NCBI RefSeq assembly: GCF_008704935.1
Contig: NZ_CP023692.1
Coordinates: forward strand, 62,001-126,000
Source: Streptomyces vinaceus
GTDB lineage: Bacteria; Actinomycetota; Actinomycetes; Streptomycetales; Streptomycetaceae
Reading direction: 5' to 3'
Length of the DNA: 64,000 bases
Positions within the stretch are counted from its first letter, which is position 1; each line of letters starts with the position of its first letter. Under the pieces are notes generated by a model that saw only the letters and a program-made list of their open reading frames with translations, did no database searches and had not been told where the DNA came from. Positions 42,531 to 52,290 of the stretch are shown one piece after another. A program made the translations under genes and the position numbers.

Positions 42531-42827
42531 TCAGCCGGAGGACTTGCTCGGGGGCTGCGCGGTGTCGTGGATCAGCTCGGCGAGCTGGAGCAGAAGCCCG
42601 TACGTAGCCATTCGGCCGTGGATACGGAGGAAGTAGGACCGGCTGGAGCACTTGAAGATCTCTCGGCGGTTCACCTTCCAGAGCTTGTGCTCGTACGTGC
42701 TCGCCGTCTCCAGAAGAATCGATTCGGCTTCCTCCGCACTGCCGTCGAATTGCGCGAGTGTTCGTGCGTTTCGATCCATCTCGCTGACACCGTCGACGGG
42801 TATGGCAAGCACAGTCCATCTGGGCAC
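42531..42827 (-). CDS. Small conserved hypothetical protein
   Basis: Soluble protein of 98 residues from GTG 42827, preceded by a GGGGGAGAACGG stretch. Sequence such as PRWTVLAIPVDGVSEMDRNA, EESILLETAS-like helices, YEHKLWKVNRREIFKC and YFLRIHGRMATYGLLLQLAE has coding character and looks like a small single-domain alpha/beta fold. A longer frame to 42911 is open but lacks bias. I recall similar small proteins in streptomycetes but no function. Confidence 0.6.
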   Translation of the reverse strand: MPRWTVLAIPVDGVSEMDRNARTLAQFDGSAEEAESILLETASTYEHKLWKVNRREIFKCSSRSYFLRIHGRMATYGLLLQLAELIHDTAQPPSKSSG

Positions 42828-43146
42828 GCTGAGATCCGTTCTCCCCCGCACCGCCGGACGCGGAGCGCACCGCCCAATTGTGTCAGGCGCACTCTCACAC
42901 CCACCCGGCACACCAGAAGTTGAGCAAGAGGACCCGCTTCGGCAGGCGTGTGGCCGGTACGGCCCTCAGCGCAGCCCCGCCTACGGTCTCCTCCCGGCGG
43001 AGGAGGCCGGACCGGGCCGCAGGTCCCGGACCAGGGGTGGACAAGGACCGGGGTCCTCGTGCCCTTGGGCGATGTGCCGTACCAGGGCGGGTTCCTAGCC
43101 TCGGGGCATGCGATCACACGAAGCGGACGATGCTCAAGGAGACCCC

Positions 43147-44718
43147 GTGACCACTGTCAGCCCCGCCGCACGCCGTGCCTTGGCCGTGGGCCTCACCCTC
43201 GCCGCCTGCCTCACGTCCTCCCCCGCCCTGGCCACGGCCGCCGAGACCCCCGCCCAGGACAGCTCCGGGGCCGGACTGGACCGGTACTACCGTCAGCACC
43301 TCGGCTGGGGCAGCTGCATCACGGGCCCCGACGACACCACGGGCCGCGATCTGGACCAGGCAGGCGTGCAGTGCGCGGACGTGACCGTGCCCCTGGACTA
43401 CGCCGACCCCCGGGGGCGCACGATCACCGTGGCGATCTCCCGGCTCAAGGCCACCGACACCCGCCACCGCATCGGCGCGATCCTCCTCAACAACGGCGGT
43501 CCGGGCGGTCCCGCGCTCCAGTCCCCGCCACAGGCCCGTGCGTCGATGAAGGAGGTCGGCGCGCGCTACGACATCGTCGGCTTCGACCCCCGCTTCATCG
43601 GCCGCAGCACCGCGCTGGACTGCGGCTTGCCCGTCGGCATGACCTGGCTGTCCGCCGGCGCCGGCCGGGCGGGCTTCGACCGTCAGGTCGCCCTGCAGAA
43701 GAGCCTGGCCGACAAGTGCCGGGCCACCGACGCCGCGGTGCTCCCGCACATCACCACCCGCAACACGGCCCGCGACATGGACGTCATCCGCGGGACGCTC
43801 GGCGAGCGGAAGGTCTCCTTCCTGGGCTACTCGTACGGCACCTACCTGGGCACGGTCTACACGCAGATGTTCCCCGGCCGCCACGACCGGATGGTGCTGG
43901 ACGGGGCGATCAACCCGAGCGACTACCGCCCCCGGCTGCTGAAGGGCACCGAGCGCGAGAACGAGAAGGCGCTGTCCGACTGGGCCGCCTGGGCCGCGGA
44001 GCACCACGACACCTACGGCCTCGGGCGCAGCCGCGCCGAGGTGCTCGCCGCCGTCGACCGCATCGTCGCGGCGGCCGCGCGCGGTCCGCTGACCATCGGC
44101 GCCGGCGCCGATGCCTTCCGGATCGACGACAGCCAGGTGCCGCTCCTCCTCTTCTCGGGCATCGCGGACGACACCACCCCGGCACGGGCCTCGTTCGGCG
44201 AGCTGGTTTCCGTACTGGCCAAAGCCGCGCAGGGCCGGCCGACGACGGTTCCGCCGACGCTCGTACCGGAGCTCCGGTACGTGCTGCGCGGTGAGGGCGA
44301 GCCCACCGGCGCGCAGTCCGCCGTCATCTGCGGGGACGTGGCCGCCGCGCGCGATCCCGAGCTCTACTGGCGGGACATCGAGAGCAACCGCACCGCGCAC
44401 CCGCTGTTCGGCGCTCTGACCAACAACATCAACCCGTGCGCCTTCTGGGACTCGCCGCGCGAAGAGCCCACCCGGGTGCGGCGCGACGCCCCTGCGCTGA
44501 TCGTCGCCGCGACCGGTGACCCGCGTACGACGTACAAGGGAAGCGTCGAGCTGCACAAGCAGCTGCCGAGCTCCAGGCTGGTCACCCTTGAGGGTGCCAA
44601 CCGGCACGCCCTCTTCGGGCGCTACGGCAACACGTGCGTCGACGACCAGGTCAACCGGTACCTGGCCACCGGCAAGCTGCCGGCGAGGGACCGGACCTGC
44701 GTCAAGCAGGCGGGGTAG
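43147..44718 (+). CDS. tap: Secreted tripeptidyl aminopeptidase (S33, Tap-like)
   Basis: Exported alpha/beta hydrolase of 523 residues of the streptomycete tripeptidyl aminopeptidase family, which removes N-terminal tripeptides from secreted proteins. A signal peptide (PAARRALAVGLTLAACLTSS) is followed by GAILLNNGGPGGPALQS (oxyanion region), catalytic serine in GYSYGTYLG (about residue 227), aspartate in the TGDPRTTY region (about 456), and histidine in NRHALFG (about 485). GTG 43147 has AAGGAG upstream. Paired cysteines (C in DCGL, VICGD, NPCAFW and NTCVDD) fit an extracellular enzyme. It stands alone. Confidence 0.88.
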   Translation: MTTVSPAARRALAVGLTLAACLTSSPALATAAETPAQDSSGAGLDRYYRQHLGWGSCITGPDDTTGRDLDQAGVQCADVTVPLDYADPRGRTITVAISRLKATDTRHRIGAILLNNGGPGGPALQSPPQARASMKEVGARYDIVGFDPRFIGRSTALDCGLPVGMTWLSAGAGRAGFDRQVALQKSLADKCRATDAAVLPHITTRNTARDMDVIRGTLGERKVSFLGYSYGTYLGTVYTQMFPGRHDRMVLDGAINPSDYRPRLLKGTERENEKALSDWAAWAAEHHDTYGLGRSRAEVLAAVDRIVAAAARGPLTIGAGADAFRIDDSQVPLLLFSGIADDTTPARASFGELVSVLAKAAQGRPTTVPPTLVPELRYVLRGEGEPTGAQSAVICGDVAAARDPELYWRDIESNRTAHPLFGALTNNINPCAFWDSPREEPTRVRRDAPALIVAATGDPRTTYKGSVELHKQLPSSRLVTLEGANRHALFGRYGNTCVDDQVNRYLATGKLPARDRTCVKQAG

Positions 44719-45067
44719 CGGCCCGCGGTTCACCATCGGAACCGCCGTGGCGATCCTCCTCGCCGCGGCAGACTCCAGGTGCACCGCCGTAAACAGACGC
44801 CTGCTGGCCGGTGGGTGGAGATTCATCATCGCGTACACCCTGATCCTGGCCACGGGCGCCCCAACAGGGGAAGTTCCGGGCGTGGTCACCCCGCCCACCA
44901 ACCGCATTGATTCTGGCCAAGTTCGGCAAAGTGTGCCGCTGTTGTGATCGTTCTGTGTAGTTTCGAGTGATCCGAAAGGCGCCATCCGCTTTTGACCAGG
45001 CCTTTTTACGTGCTTGCGGCCGATGGCGCCTTCTCTTCCCTCACCTTCTTCACAGACGGGAACCGTG
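44719..45067. other. Upstream region of the tectonin/jacalin-like protein gene
   Basis: About 350 bases. Between 44900 and 44970 the DNA is less G/C-rich (TTGTGATCGTTCTGTGTAG) and is a likely promoter region for the large downstream gene; no confident -35/-10 pair is called. Confidence 0.35.
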
Positions 45068-48000
45068 ATGAGCACCCCGAGCTCCGGAACACCTGCCTCC
45101 ACCACCCCGGCGAGTACGGCGCCCAAGTTCGAAGTGGACAAGGCGATGCTCGACGGCGCCACGCCGAAGGACCTGCTCCCGACCACCGGCAACTACCCGA
45201 TGGAGATCGTCCGGTACCGCTCGGTGGTGCTCACCGACATCCCCGGAGCGAAGCCGACGCGCAAGCTGACCGGCGCCATCGACCTCGGCGAGGAGAACCT
45301 GCCGTTCTACGACCGCCCGGCCGAGGGCATGATCGTCACCACCGAGCAGAGCTGGTCGGCCCAAGGCGTCACGTTAGGCCGGCTGCTCCACAGCCTCGCG
45401 CTCGCGCCCGGCGAGAGTACCAAGGTCGCGGTCGTCGACTGGCAGCGCAGCACCAAGGCCACCGGGACCGAGACGACGGCCGAGGCCGACACGCTGTCCA
45501 GCACCACCGACCAGAACCGGTCGATCAGCGAGGTCGCGAACGCGATCGCCCGCGAAGAGCAGTACGGCACCTCCCAGGCGAACTATGCGAGCAGGTCGTC
45601 CAGCTCCGGCGGCAGCATCGGCGTATCGATCTTCGGCATGGGCGGCGGCGGCTCCTGGAGCGAGTCGTCGAACTCGGGCTTCGCTACCGCGGTGTCCCGC
45701 TCCAGCGGCGTGAAGTCGGTCGCGGACGAGGCGACGCAGCGCATCAGCGCGCGGACCCAGCAGCTGGCGACCGCGGCCCGCAGCCGGAACATGACGGTCG
45801 TGCGCGAGACGTCGCAGTCGGAGAAGGACCAGGTCGTCACCCGCGTCGTCACCAACTACAACCACATGCACGCGATGTCGGTGCAGTACTACGAGGTCGT
45901 CCAGGTGTACAGCGTGACGACCAAGCCGACGAAGCTGGAACGCTGTCTGTTCATCCCGCTGCAGGAACTCACCTTCACCTACTCCAGCCTCCAGCGGTAC
46001 AAGGAGGTGCTCGCCGCGGTGGCGCCGACCGAATGGGCGGCGAAGATCCGGGCCGCGAACCCGTTCGACACCACCGTGCGCAAGCTCGACGCCTGCACCG
46101 CGCCGGAAACACCGCAGGGCCAGGCATTCGACGGGGTCGACCTGGTCGACATCGCCGCTTCGGCCATGGGCGTGTACGGGGTGCGCAAGTACGACGGCAG
46201 TCCGCTCCGCTTCGATCCGGCGGGCCGGCAGTGGAGCCCACTGCACACCACCGGACTCGACAACGACCTGCGCCGCATCGCTCCCGGCAAGGACACCGTC
46301 TGGGCCCTGAGGACCGACAACGTACTCATGATGTTCGACGGGACGACGTGGCGGACCGACCCGCAGTACCAAGACGGGCTGGCCCTCACCTGCGGCCCGG
46401 ACGGCACGCTCTACCTCGTCGGCACCGACAACAAGCTCTGGCAGCGCGCGGTGAACGGCACGTGGACGGACCTGAACGTCGAGGCCGACGACGTCGCCGT
46501 CACCGGCAGGGACAAGGTGTGGTACACCCGGCAGGGAAAGCTCTACGAGCGCAGCGGCACCGGCTGGGTGGACCGGGGGGCGATGGGCGCGCAGCGGGTG
46601 TCCGCCGGGCCGGACGGCGCGCTCTGGCTCGTAGCCAAGGGCAGCAACGACACCATGGCCGTCGTGATGGAGGCCGGTGCGTCCAACTGGAGCCTTCCCA
46701 CGAATGGCCTCAAGGGGCTGCCCGGGGTGGCGGAAGTCGTCTCGTCGCCGGGCGGGGACTGCTGGGCGCTGATGAACAACGGGACGCTGCTGCGGTTCAT
46801 CGCCACAGTACGTGAGACGCCCATTCCCTTCGACGACCCGTCGAAGGCCGACTCCCCCTACGCGTCCAAGATCGACGTCTGGTACGACGAGGCCGGAATC
46901 CGCAGCATCCAGGCCGTCTTCCCGGGCCGCACCTTCCGCTGCGGCGACACCGGCGGCTCCGGCATCCAACGCCACGCGTCCCACACCTTCGGCGCCGCCG
47001 ACAAGCTGATCTCCGTCGACGCCTGGTCCGGCACCGCGGCCCGCGGCAGCCTCGCCGGGCTGCGCCTGACGATGACCTCGGGCGTGGTCAACTTCGGTAC
47101 CGCTGCCAGCACCACCCTCGCGCCGGACATGACCGAGGACGCCGGCGGTGCCGCGGCGATCTGCGGGCTGTTCGGTTCGACGGTGAAGTCCGGCAGCCGC
47201 ACCTACATCGCCTCCCTCGGTTTCTACGTGCGCGGCGGGAACGTCCCGCAGGCGGTGCTGGACCATCTCAACGACAACCGCCGCCACTACAGCCAGGCCG
47301 TCTGGGCCAACGCCGACGAGCTGACGCTCAGCCGCATCCTCGCCAACTACTCCTACACCCCACCCGGCTCGACCGCCGCGCCGGTCCTGCTGGGCACGCT
47401 GCTGGATCCCAAGCCGATCGCCGCCACCGGCAACTACCTCGGCTTCCGGTGGAACTTCAGCAGCGACAAGGAACGCGACGACTGGACCAACTCCCGCAAG
47501 GCCGGGGACAACACCTTCGGGACGCCGGTGACCAACACGATCGCCATCGCCACCAAGGGCGTCTTCGCCGAGGCCGTCCTGGGCCGGGCCAACTCGGCCG
47601 AGAAGATCGACCTCACCCGCTTCTGGAACTGGAAGGACTCCCCCATACAGATCACGCCGGCCGACATCGCACCGGTGTCCACCGGAACGCGTGCGCAGAA
47701 CCTCGACACCACGGTGGCCGCCCTGGGCGCCACCCAGGCCAAGTTCACGCCGGTGGCGGCCATGCCCGACCCCACCGCCCTGCAAGCGGCACAGGCCATC
47801 ACCACCGCGAACCTGTTCCGCGACATGAGCGGCCTCAACACCATGAGCCAGGTACTCACCAAGGGCATCGAAGCCGCCGCGAGCAACGACAAGGCCGCCG
47901 GCGAGCGCGCCCAGGAAGCCCTGAAGACGGCCACCGAACACCTGCAGAAGATGGCCCAGATCGCCGTCGACGCCGCAGGCAAGGCCCTGCCCGCAGTCAC

Positions 48001-48088
48001 CGGCGGCGCCGGCGGCGCCGGCAGCCTCAGCGCCCTCGGCGGCATGCTGAACCAAGGCGGCAAGACCGGCTCGGATACCAAGTCGTAG
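45068..48088 (+). CDS. Large multidomain protein with tectonin-like propeller and jacalin-like lectin region
   Basis: Protein of 1006 residues without signal peptide. A Ser/Thr/Pro-rich head (1-35) precedes a conserved N-terminal part (about 40-350: TTGNYPMEIVRYRSVVL, LHSLALAPGESTKVAVVDWQ, a Ser/Gly-rich loop, then NHMHAMSVQYYEVVQVYSV). Next are five propeller blades of tectonin type (about 390-580; each like DGTLYLVGTDNKLWQR then TW). A jacalin-like stretch follows (about 600-722: DVWYDEAGIRSIQAVF, then GGSG). A unit with GFRWNFSSDKERDDW (about 790-810) and a helical C-terminal part (about 905-975) with a Gly-rich tail complete it. Carbohydrate binding is likely; the biological role is unknown. 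Start at 45068 is the first good ATG; one at 45014 is possible. Confidence 0.75.
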   Translation: MSTPSSGTPASTTPASTAPKFEVDKAMLDGATPKDLLPTTGNYPMEIVRYRSVVLTDIPGAKPTRKLTGAIDLGEENLPFYDRPAEGMIVTTEQSWSAQGVTLGRLLHSLALAPGESTKVAVVDWQRSTKATGTETTAEADTLSSTTDQNRSISEVANAIAREEQYGTSQANYASRSSSSGGSIGVSIFGMGGGGSWSESSNSGFATAVSRSSGVKSVADEATQRISARTQQLATAARSRNMTVVRETSQSEKDQVVTRVVTNYNHMHAMSVQYYEVVQVYSVTTKPTKLERCLFIPLQELTFTYSSLQRYKEVLAAVAPTEWAAKIRAANPFDTTVRKLDACTAPETPQGQAFDGVDLVDIAASAMGVYGVRKYDGSPLRFDPAGRQWSPLHTTGLDNDLRRIAPGKDTVWALRTDNVLMMFDGTTWRTDPQYQDGLALTCGPDGTLYLVGTDNKLWQRAVNGTWTDLNVEADDVAVTGRDKVWYTRQGKLYERSGTGWVDRGAMGAQRVSAGPDGALWLVAKGSNDTMAVVMEAGASNWSLPTNGLKGLPGVAEVVSSPGGDCWALMNNGTLLRFIATVRETPIPFDDPSKADSPYASKIDVWYDEAGIRSIQAVFPGRTFRCGDTGGSGIQRHASHTFGAADKLISVDAWSGTAARGSLAGLRLTMTSGVVNFGTAASTTLAPDMTEDAGGAAAICGLFGSTVKSGSRTYIASLGFYVRGGNVPQAVLDHLNDNRRHYSQAVWANADELTLSRILANYSYTPPGSTAAPVLLGTLLDPKPIAATGNYLGFRWNFSSDKERDDWTNSRKAGDNTFGTPVTNTIAIATKGVFAEAVLGRANSAEKIDLTRFWNWKDSPIQITPADIAPVSTGTRAQNLDTTVAALGATQAKFTPVAAMPDPTALQAAQAITTANLFRDMSGLNTMSQVLTKGIEAAASNDKAAGERAQEALKTATEHLQKMAQIAVDAAGKALPAVTGGAGGAGSLSALGGMLNQGGKTGSDTKS

Positions 48089-48386
48089 ACACCGTCCCGC
48101 GGTAGATTCGCGGCAAGAGTTCACACGCCGCGCCACGCGGGGCCCGGCCGCCACCGGACCCCGCCCCGGCCACAGTGAGAGGCACCAGGGGGCTACGGCG
48201 CCCCGACGCCGGCCTTGTTCACACTTTGAGCAGCGTTGGCCATGACTTCGGGAGGCGTCGAGCCGTTGAGTAATGGCACGTCGACAACAGCGACGGGCTT
48301 CGGCCGGATGAGCGCCTCCGGCCTCCGGCGATGGTGCAGGCTGGCATCAGGATGATCCACATTCCTCGGCGACAGGAGACGCGCCC
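48089..48386. other. Intergenic stretch
   Basis: About 300 bases, with a small G/C-rich stem near 48131-48175 (GGGGCCCGGCC...) that could end transcription of the large gene. No gene is seen. Confidence 0.4.
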
Positions 48387-48887
48387 ATGAGCGACAAGAC
48401 CCCCCATGTCCTGCTGACCACGAGCTTCGGGGACATCGAGATCGAACTCAACGCGGAGAAGGCCCCCATCTCCGTGAAGAACTTCCTGGAGTACGCCGAC
48501 AGCGGGTTCTACGACAACACGATCTTCCACCGGGTGATCCCAGGGTTCATGGTCCAGGGCGGCGGCTTCACCGAAGTCATGGAGCAGAAGCCCACCAGGG
48601 ACCCGATCAGGAACGAAGCCGGCAACGGCCTGCTGAACACCCGTGGCACCCTGGCCATGGCCCGCACTTCGAACCCGGACTCGGCCACCTCGCAGTTCTT
48701 CGTCAACGTGGCCGACAACGACTTCCTCAACCCCGTCCGTGACCGCGGCTACGCCGTCTTCGGGAAGGTCACCCGGGGCATGGAGGTCGTCGACCAGATC
48801 GTGAACTCCCCCACCACGATCAAAAAGGGCATGCGTGACGTTCCCGCCGACCCGGTCTTCATCAAGTCCGCCAAGCGCCTCGACTGA
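48387..48887 (+). CDS. Cyclophilin-type peptidyl-prolyl isomerase
   Basis: Cytoplasmic cyclophilin of 166 residues that speeds cis-trans isomerisation at proline. Signature motifs are [34 protein letters not shown] and [13 protein letters not shown], with [14 protein letters not shown] near the C-terminus. The catalytic arginine in HRVIPGF is present, but the usual tryptophan position is not conserved, as in other bacterial PpiB forms. AGGAGA precedes the ATG. Single gene. Confidence 0.92.
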   Translation: MSDKTPHVLLTTSFGDIEIELNAEKAPISVKNFLEYADSGFYDNTIFHRVIPGFMVQGGGFTEVMEQKPTRDPIRNEAGNGLLNTRGTLAMARTSNPDSATSQFFVNVADNDFLNPVRDRGYAVFGKVTRGMEVVDQIVNSPTTIKKGMRDVPADPVFIKSAKRLD

Positions 48888-49136
48888 GCACAACCGCGAG
48901 CCGTGAAGGGCGCCTTCGGCTATCGACCGGAGCCTGCGCCGGCGAGCTCGGGCGGGCGGAGCAGGCCTTGCCGGCGCCAAGCAGCCCGCTGACCCGTGGC
49001 CGGCCGCCCAGTGGGGTGATCCGCTGGGCAGCCGGCTCTCGAAACGATGCGCGAAACGCCGATGCCAGCCGGCCCACGTACGTCAACTTTGCTGATTCCG
49101 GAGATGGTTGACGACCTCACGCATACGATCAACGGC

Positions 49137-51164
49137 ATGACACCAGTGATCGCCCCGTTGCCGGGCGGTACGCCCGCGCAGCTCGGAGGTCACCGGATCC
49201 TGGGGGTACTCGGGGCCGGCGGCATGGGGACGGTCTACCTCGCCCGCCGCCGGGGGCGTCCGGTCGCCCTGAAGACCATCCGCCCCGAACTCTTCCGCGA
49301 CGCGGACCTGCGCGAGCGGTTCACCCGCGAAGCCGCCGCCGCGGCAGCGGTCCGCAGCCCGTTCGTCGCCAACGTGCTCGGCTCCTCGACCGTCGAACAC
49401 ATGCCTTGGATGGCCGCCGAGTTCGTCCCCGGTGTGACCCTCGCCGCCGCCGTACAACGGCACGGACCCCTGCCCCCGCCCGCCGTGCGCGTCCTCGGCG
49501 GGGCACTCGGCCGGGCCCTGACGGCCCTGGGCGCGGCCGGGGTCGTGCACCGCGATCTGAAGCCCTCGAACGTCATCCTGGGCGCCGACCGTCCCCGCGT
49601 CGTCGACTTCGGCATCGCCCGGGTGACCGGCGACGCCACCTTGACCGCGACCGGGCAGCGCCCCGGAACGCCCGGCTACATGTCGCCCGAGCAGGTGGTG
49701 AAGGGCCGCCTCGGACCGCCGAGTGACGTCTTCTGCCTCGGCGCGCTGCTCGTCTTCGCACTGACCGGCCGGCACGCCTTCTACGACGGGGACCCGGTCC
49801 GCTCGGACTTCCGCATCGCCTACGAGGCCCCCGACCTCACCGGCGTCCCGGCCGAGCTGACGCCCGTGATCCGCGGCTGCCTCGAAAAGCGGCCGGAAGA
49901 GCGCCCCGCCGCCGCGGAGGTGGCCGCGGAACTCGACCCGCAGGGCGCCGCCCTGCGCGCCGCCACCCGCTGGCTGCCACCCGCGGTGCTCGCCGACGCC
50001 GCCGAGATCGCGCGGGCCGCAGCCGCCCTGGGCGCCGGCCCGCGGATGGCGACCCGGCGCAGGGTGCTCACCGGAGCCGGCGCCGCCGTACTTCTCGCGG
50101 CGACCGGTGCCACCGCCCTGCGCGCGCTCCAGGAGGACGACGGTCCCGGCCGCACCCCCGCCCCCCGCTGGAGCGGCCCGCCCGGCACGGTACCGGCGCC
50201 GCTGTGGTCGTACGACGGCGCCGCGGCGCAGCCGGCCTTCGGGCCGGTCGACGTCGACGGCTGGGTGTGCTTCGCGGACGGCGGAGGCGAGCTCCTCCTC
50301 CACGACCCGGTCTCGGGCGAACGGCGCTGGCGCGGGCCGGTGGTGCGCGCCCTCGTCGGCGGCCGCCGACCGGTCGCCCTGGACCCGTACGGCGCCCTGC
50401 TGTTCCTGGACCCCGGCAGCGGTACGGTGCGCCACCGCGCGCGCGACGGGGTGACCGGGCTGCTCGCCGCCGACGACGACCAGGTGTACGTCCTCGACGC
50501 CGACGGCCGCGTGGCCGCGCTCAAGCTGGCGGACGGCGCGGTGCGCTGGCGCGTACCCGTCCCCGTGCCGGGCACGGTTCTCTCGGCAGCCGCCGGGTAC
50601 GGGCGGCTGCTCCTGGCCTCCGCCGACGGCGGGGTGGTGGCCCTGTCCGCCGCCGACGGCGGCCCCGCGTGGCGGCGGCCCGCCGGCAGCGACGGCTCGC
50701 GGACGGCCCTGTCCGCCAGCGGAGTCCTGCTCGGCGGGGCCGGAGACCGGGCGCTGACCTGCCTGGACCGGGGGCGCGGCGAACAGCTGTGGACCCTGCC
50801 CGCGGACGACGGCGCGGGCTTCGGCGTGCCCACGTCGGCCGGCGACCACGTGTACGTCGCCGACGGCCGCCAGCTCCGGAGCATCGACGTGAAGACCGGA
50901 TCCCCCGCCTGGACCGTACTGGCGCCCGAGGAACTGGCCCAGGACCAGGCTCCGTTGGTGGCGGGATCCGGGATCTTCGCGCCGCTGCGGAGGTCCGAGC
51001 TCGGCATCCTCGTGGTGCACGGCGGGCGGGCAGCCGAACAGTACGTGTTCGCACCGGCCCCGGCCGGAGAGGTCCGAGCCGACGTTCCCTGGCGGGGAGC
51101 GGTCGCCGGAGGCAGCGTCATCTGGCAGCGCGGCAGCGCGGTCCGCGCCCTGCCGGGCATGTGA
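49137..51164 (+). CDS. Serine/threonine protein kinase with PQQ-like propeller
   Basis: Membrane-anchored Hanks-type kinase of 675 residues. The kinase domain (about 15-275) has the glycine loop LGAGGMGTVYLARR, catalytic lysine in VALKTIRPE, HRDLKPSNVIL and DFGIARVTG; all essential residues are present. A single hydrophobic segment (about 305-325, RRRVLTGAGAAVLLAATGAT) precedes an extracytoplasmic region with PQQ-type beta-propeller repeats (WVCFADGGGELLLHDPVSGE and relatives). The ligand sensed by the propeller is unknown. The start at 49137 was chosen near the kinase fold; ATG 49104 is also open, with GGAG adjacent. Confidence 0.85.
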   Translation: MTPVIAPLPGGTPAQLGGHRILGVLGAGGMGTVYLARRRGRPVALKTIRPELFRDADLRERFTREAAAAAAVRSPFVANVLGSSTVEHMPWMAAEFVPGVTLAAAVQRHGPLPPPAVRVLGGALGRALTALGAAGVVHRDLKPSNVILGADRPRVVDFGIARVTGDATLTATGQRPGTPGYMSPEQVVKGRLGPPSDVFCLGALLVFALTGRHAFYDGDPVRSDFRIAYEAPDLTGVPAELTPVIRGCLEKRPEERPAAAEVAAELDPQGAALRAATRWLPPAVLADAAEIARAAAALGAGPRMATRRRVLTGAGAAVLLAATGATALRALQEDDGPGRTPAPRWSGPPGTVPAPLWSYDGAAAQPAFGPVDVDGWVCFADGGGELLLHDPVSGERRWRGPVVRALVGGRRPVALDPYGALLFLDPGSGTVRHRARDGVTGLLAADDDQVYVLDADGRVAALKLADGAVRWRVPVPVPGTVLSAAAGYGRLLLASADGGVVALSAADGGPAWRRPAGSDGSRTALSASGVLLGGAGDRALTCLDRGRGEQLWTLPADDGAGFGVPTSAGDHVYVADGRQLRSIDVKTGSPAWTVLAPEELAQDQAPLVAGSGIFAPLRRSELGILVVHGGRAAEQYVFAPAPAGEVRADVPWRGAVAGGSVIWQRGSAVRALPGM

Positions 51165-51718
51165 CCGGCCCCGGGCGGGGCCACGAGGTGAGGGGGGAAC
51201 GCATGGGGGGCGGACGTCTGGGGGAAGGCTTGCGCCCCGAGGACCCGCGGTCGGCCGGACCGTACCGGCTGCTGGCCCGTTGGCCCGGCCCCCGGGCGGT
51301 GCCGCCGCGGGGCGGGATGTACGTGGGCCGCGACCGGGACCACGGGCACGCCGTGGTGTGCCTGCTGCCCCCGGCCGCGTACGAGGCGGCCGAGGCGCTG
51401 CACCGTGGGCCCGTGCCGGGAGTGCCGCACGTACTGGACCTGCGGACCGGGACCGAGCCCTCATGGGTGGCCCTTGCGCACACCCCGGCCGTGTCCCTCT
51501 CCGACGTGGGGCGGCGGTCCGGCGCCGAGGGCGGAGCCCTGCCGCTGGACCAGTCGGTGCGGCTCGCCGCGGAGATCGCCGGCACGCTGGCCGCCCTGCA
51601 CGCCCGGGGCATCACTTACGGAGCCGTGGCACCCGACGGCGTCTGGCTCACCACGGGCCGCCCGCTGCTGATGGCGCTGCACTCCTGCCGCATGCCGTCC
51701 ACGCCTCCCCGCGAACCG

Positions 51719-51770
51719 GGCCGGGGGCAGGGCCAGGGGCAGGGGCAGGGGCCGCGATCCGAGGCAGGGC
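51719..51770 (+). repeat. Short Gly/Gln-coding repeat (GGGGCA-type)
   Basis: GGGCAGGGCCAGGGGCAGGG and related 6-bp units encode GQGQGQG between the halves of the kinase-like domain. Confidence 0.75.
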
Positions 51771-52179
51771 CCGGGCAGCCCGTACCGCACAGCCGCGTGT
51801 CGACCGTGCCCGCCGCCTTCATGGCCCCGGAAGTGGCCGCGGGCCGGCCCTCCTCCACGGCCGCCGACGTGTACTCCCTGGCGGTGCTGCTGCTCCACAC
51901 GGCCTCCGGGCGGCTGCCCTTCGGGGACGGGCCGCCGCCCGTGCTGGCCTACCGCGCCCTCCACGACCGGCCCGAACTCGGTGACTTTCCAGGGGCTTTG
52001 GGCGAGGTGGTGGCCGCGGCGCTGGCAGCCTCCCCGGCGGACCGCCCCACTGCCGAGGAGCTGTGCCAGACGCTGGCCCCCGGCGGCAGGGACTCGGAGC
52101 GGACACCGGACCCGCTGCCCGGCCGGGTCATCGCCGCACTGGCCGCACGCACGCAGGCGATCGCCGACCTGGAGATCGC

Positions 52180-52290
52180 CGACGGGGACGCGAACGGGGA
52201 CGGGGACGCGAACCGGGTCGGGGACGGAGGCAGGGGCGGGGACGCAGGCGAGGGCGGGGTCGGGGGCGGGGCGGGGGCGGGGACAACGAC
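52180..52290 (+). repeat. Low-complexity G-rich linker repeat
   Basis: Degenerate GACGGGGACGCGAACG-type units encode the Asp/Gly linker of the pseudokinase and contain the frameshift site. Confidence 0.7.

Noticed and set aside
45374..48154. Open frame of over 900 codons on the minus strand
   Set aside because: It is antisense to the tectonin/jacalin-like gene. In very high-GC coding DNA the opposite strand often stays open; its composition (Arg, Gly, Ala, Val) and lack of motifs are typical of a shadow frame.
49083..51464. Minus-strand open frame of about 790 codons
   Set aside because: Antisense to the first kinase, whose catalytic motifs are all present on the plus strand.
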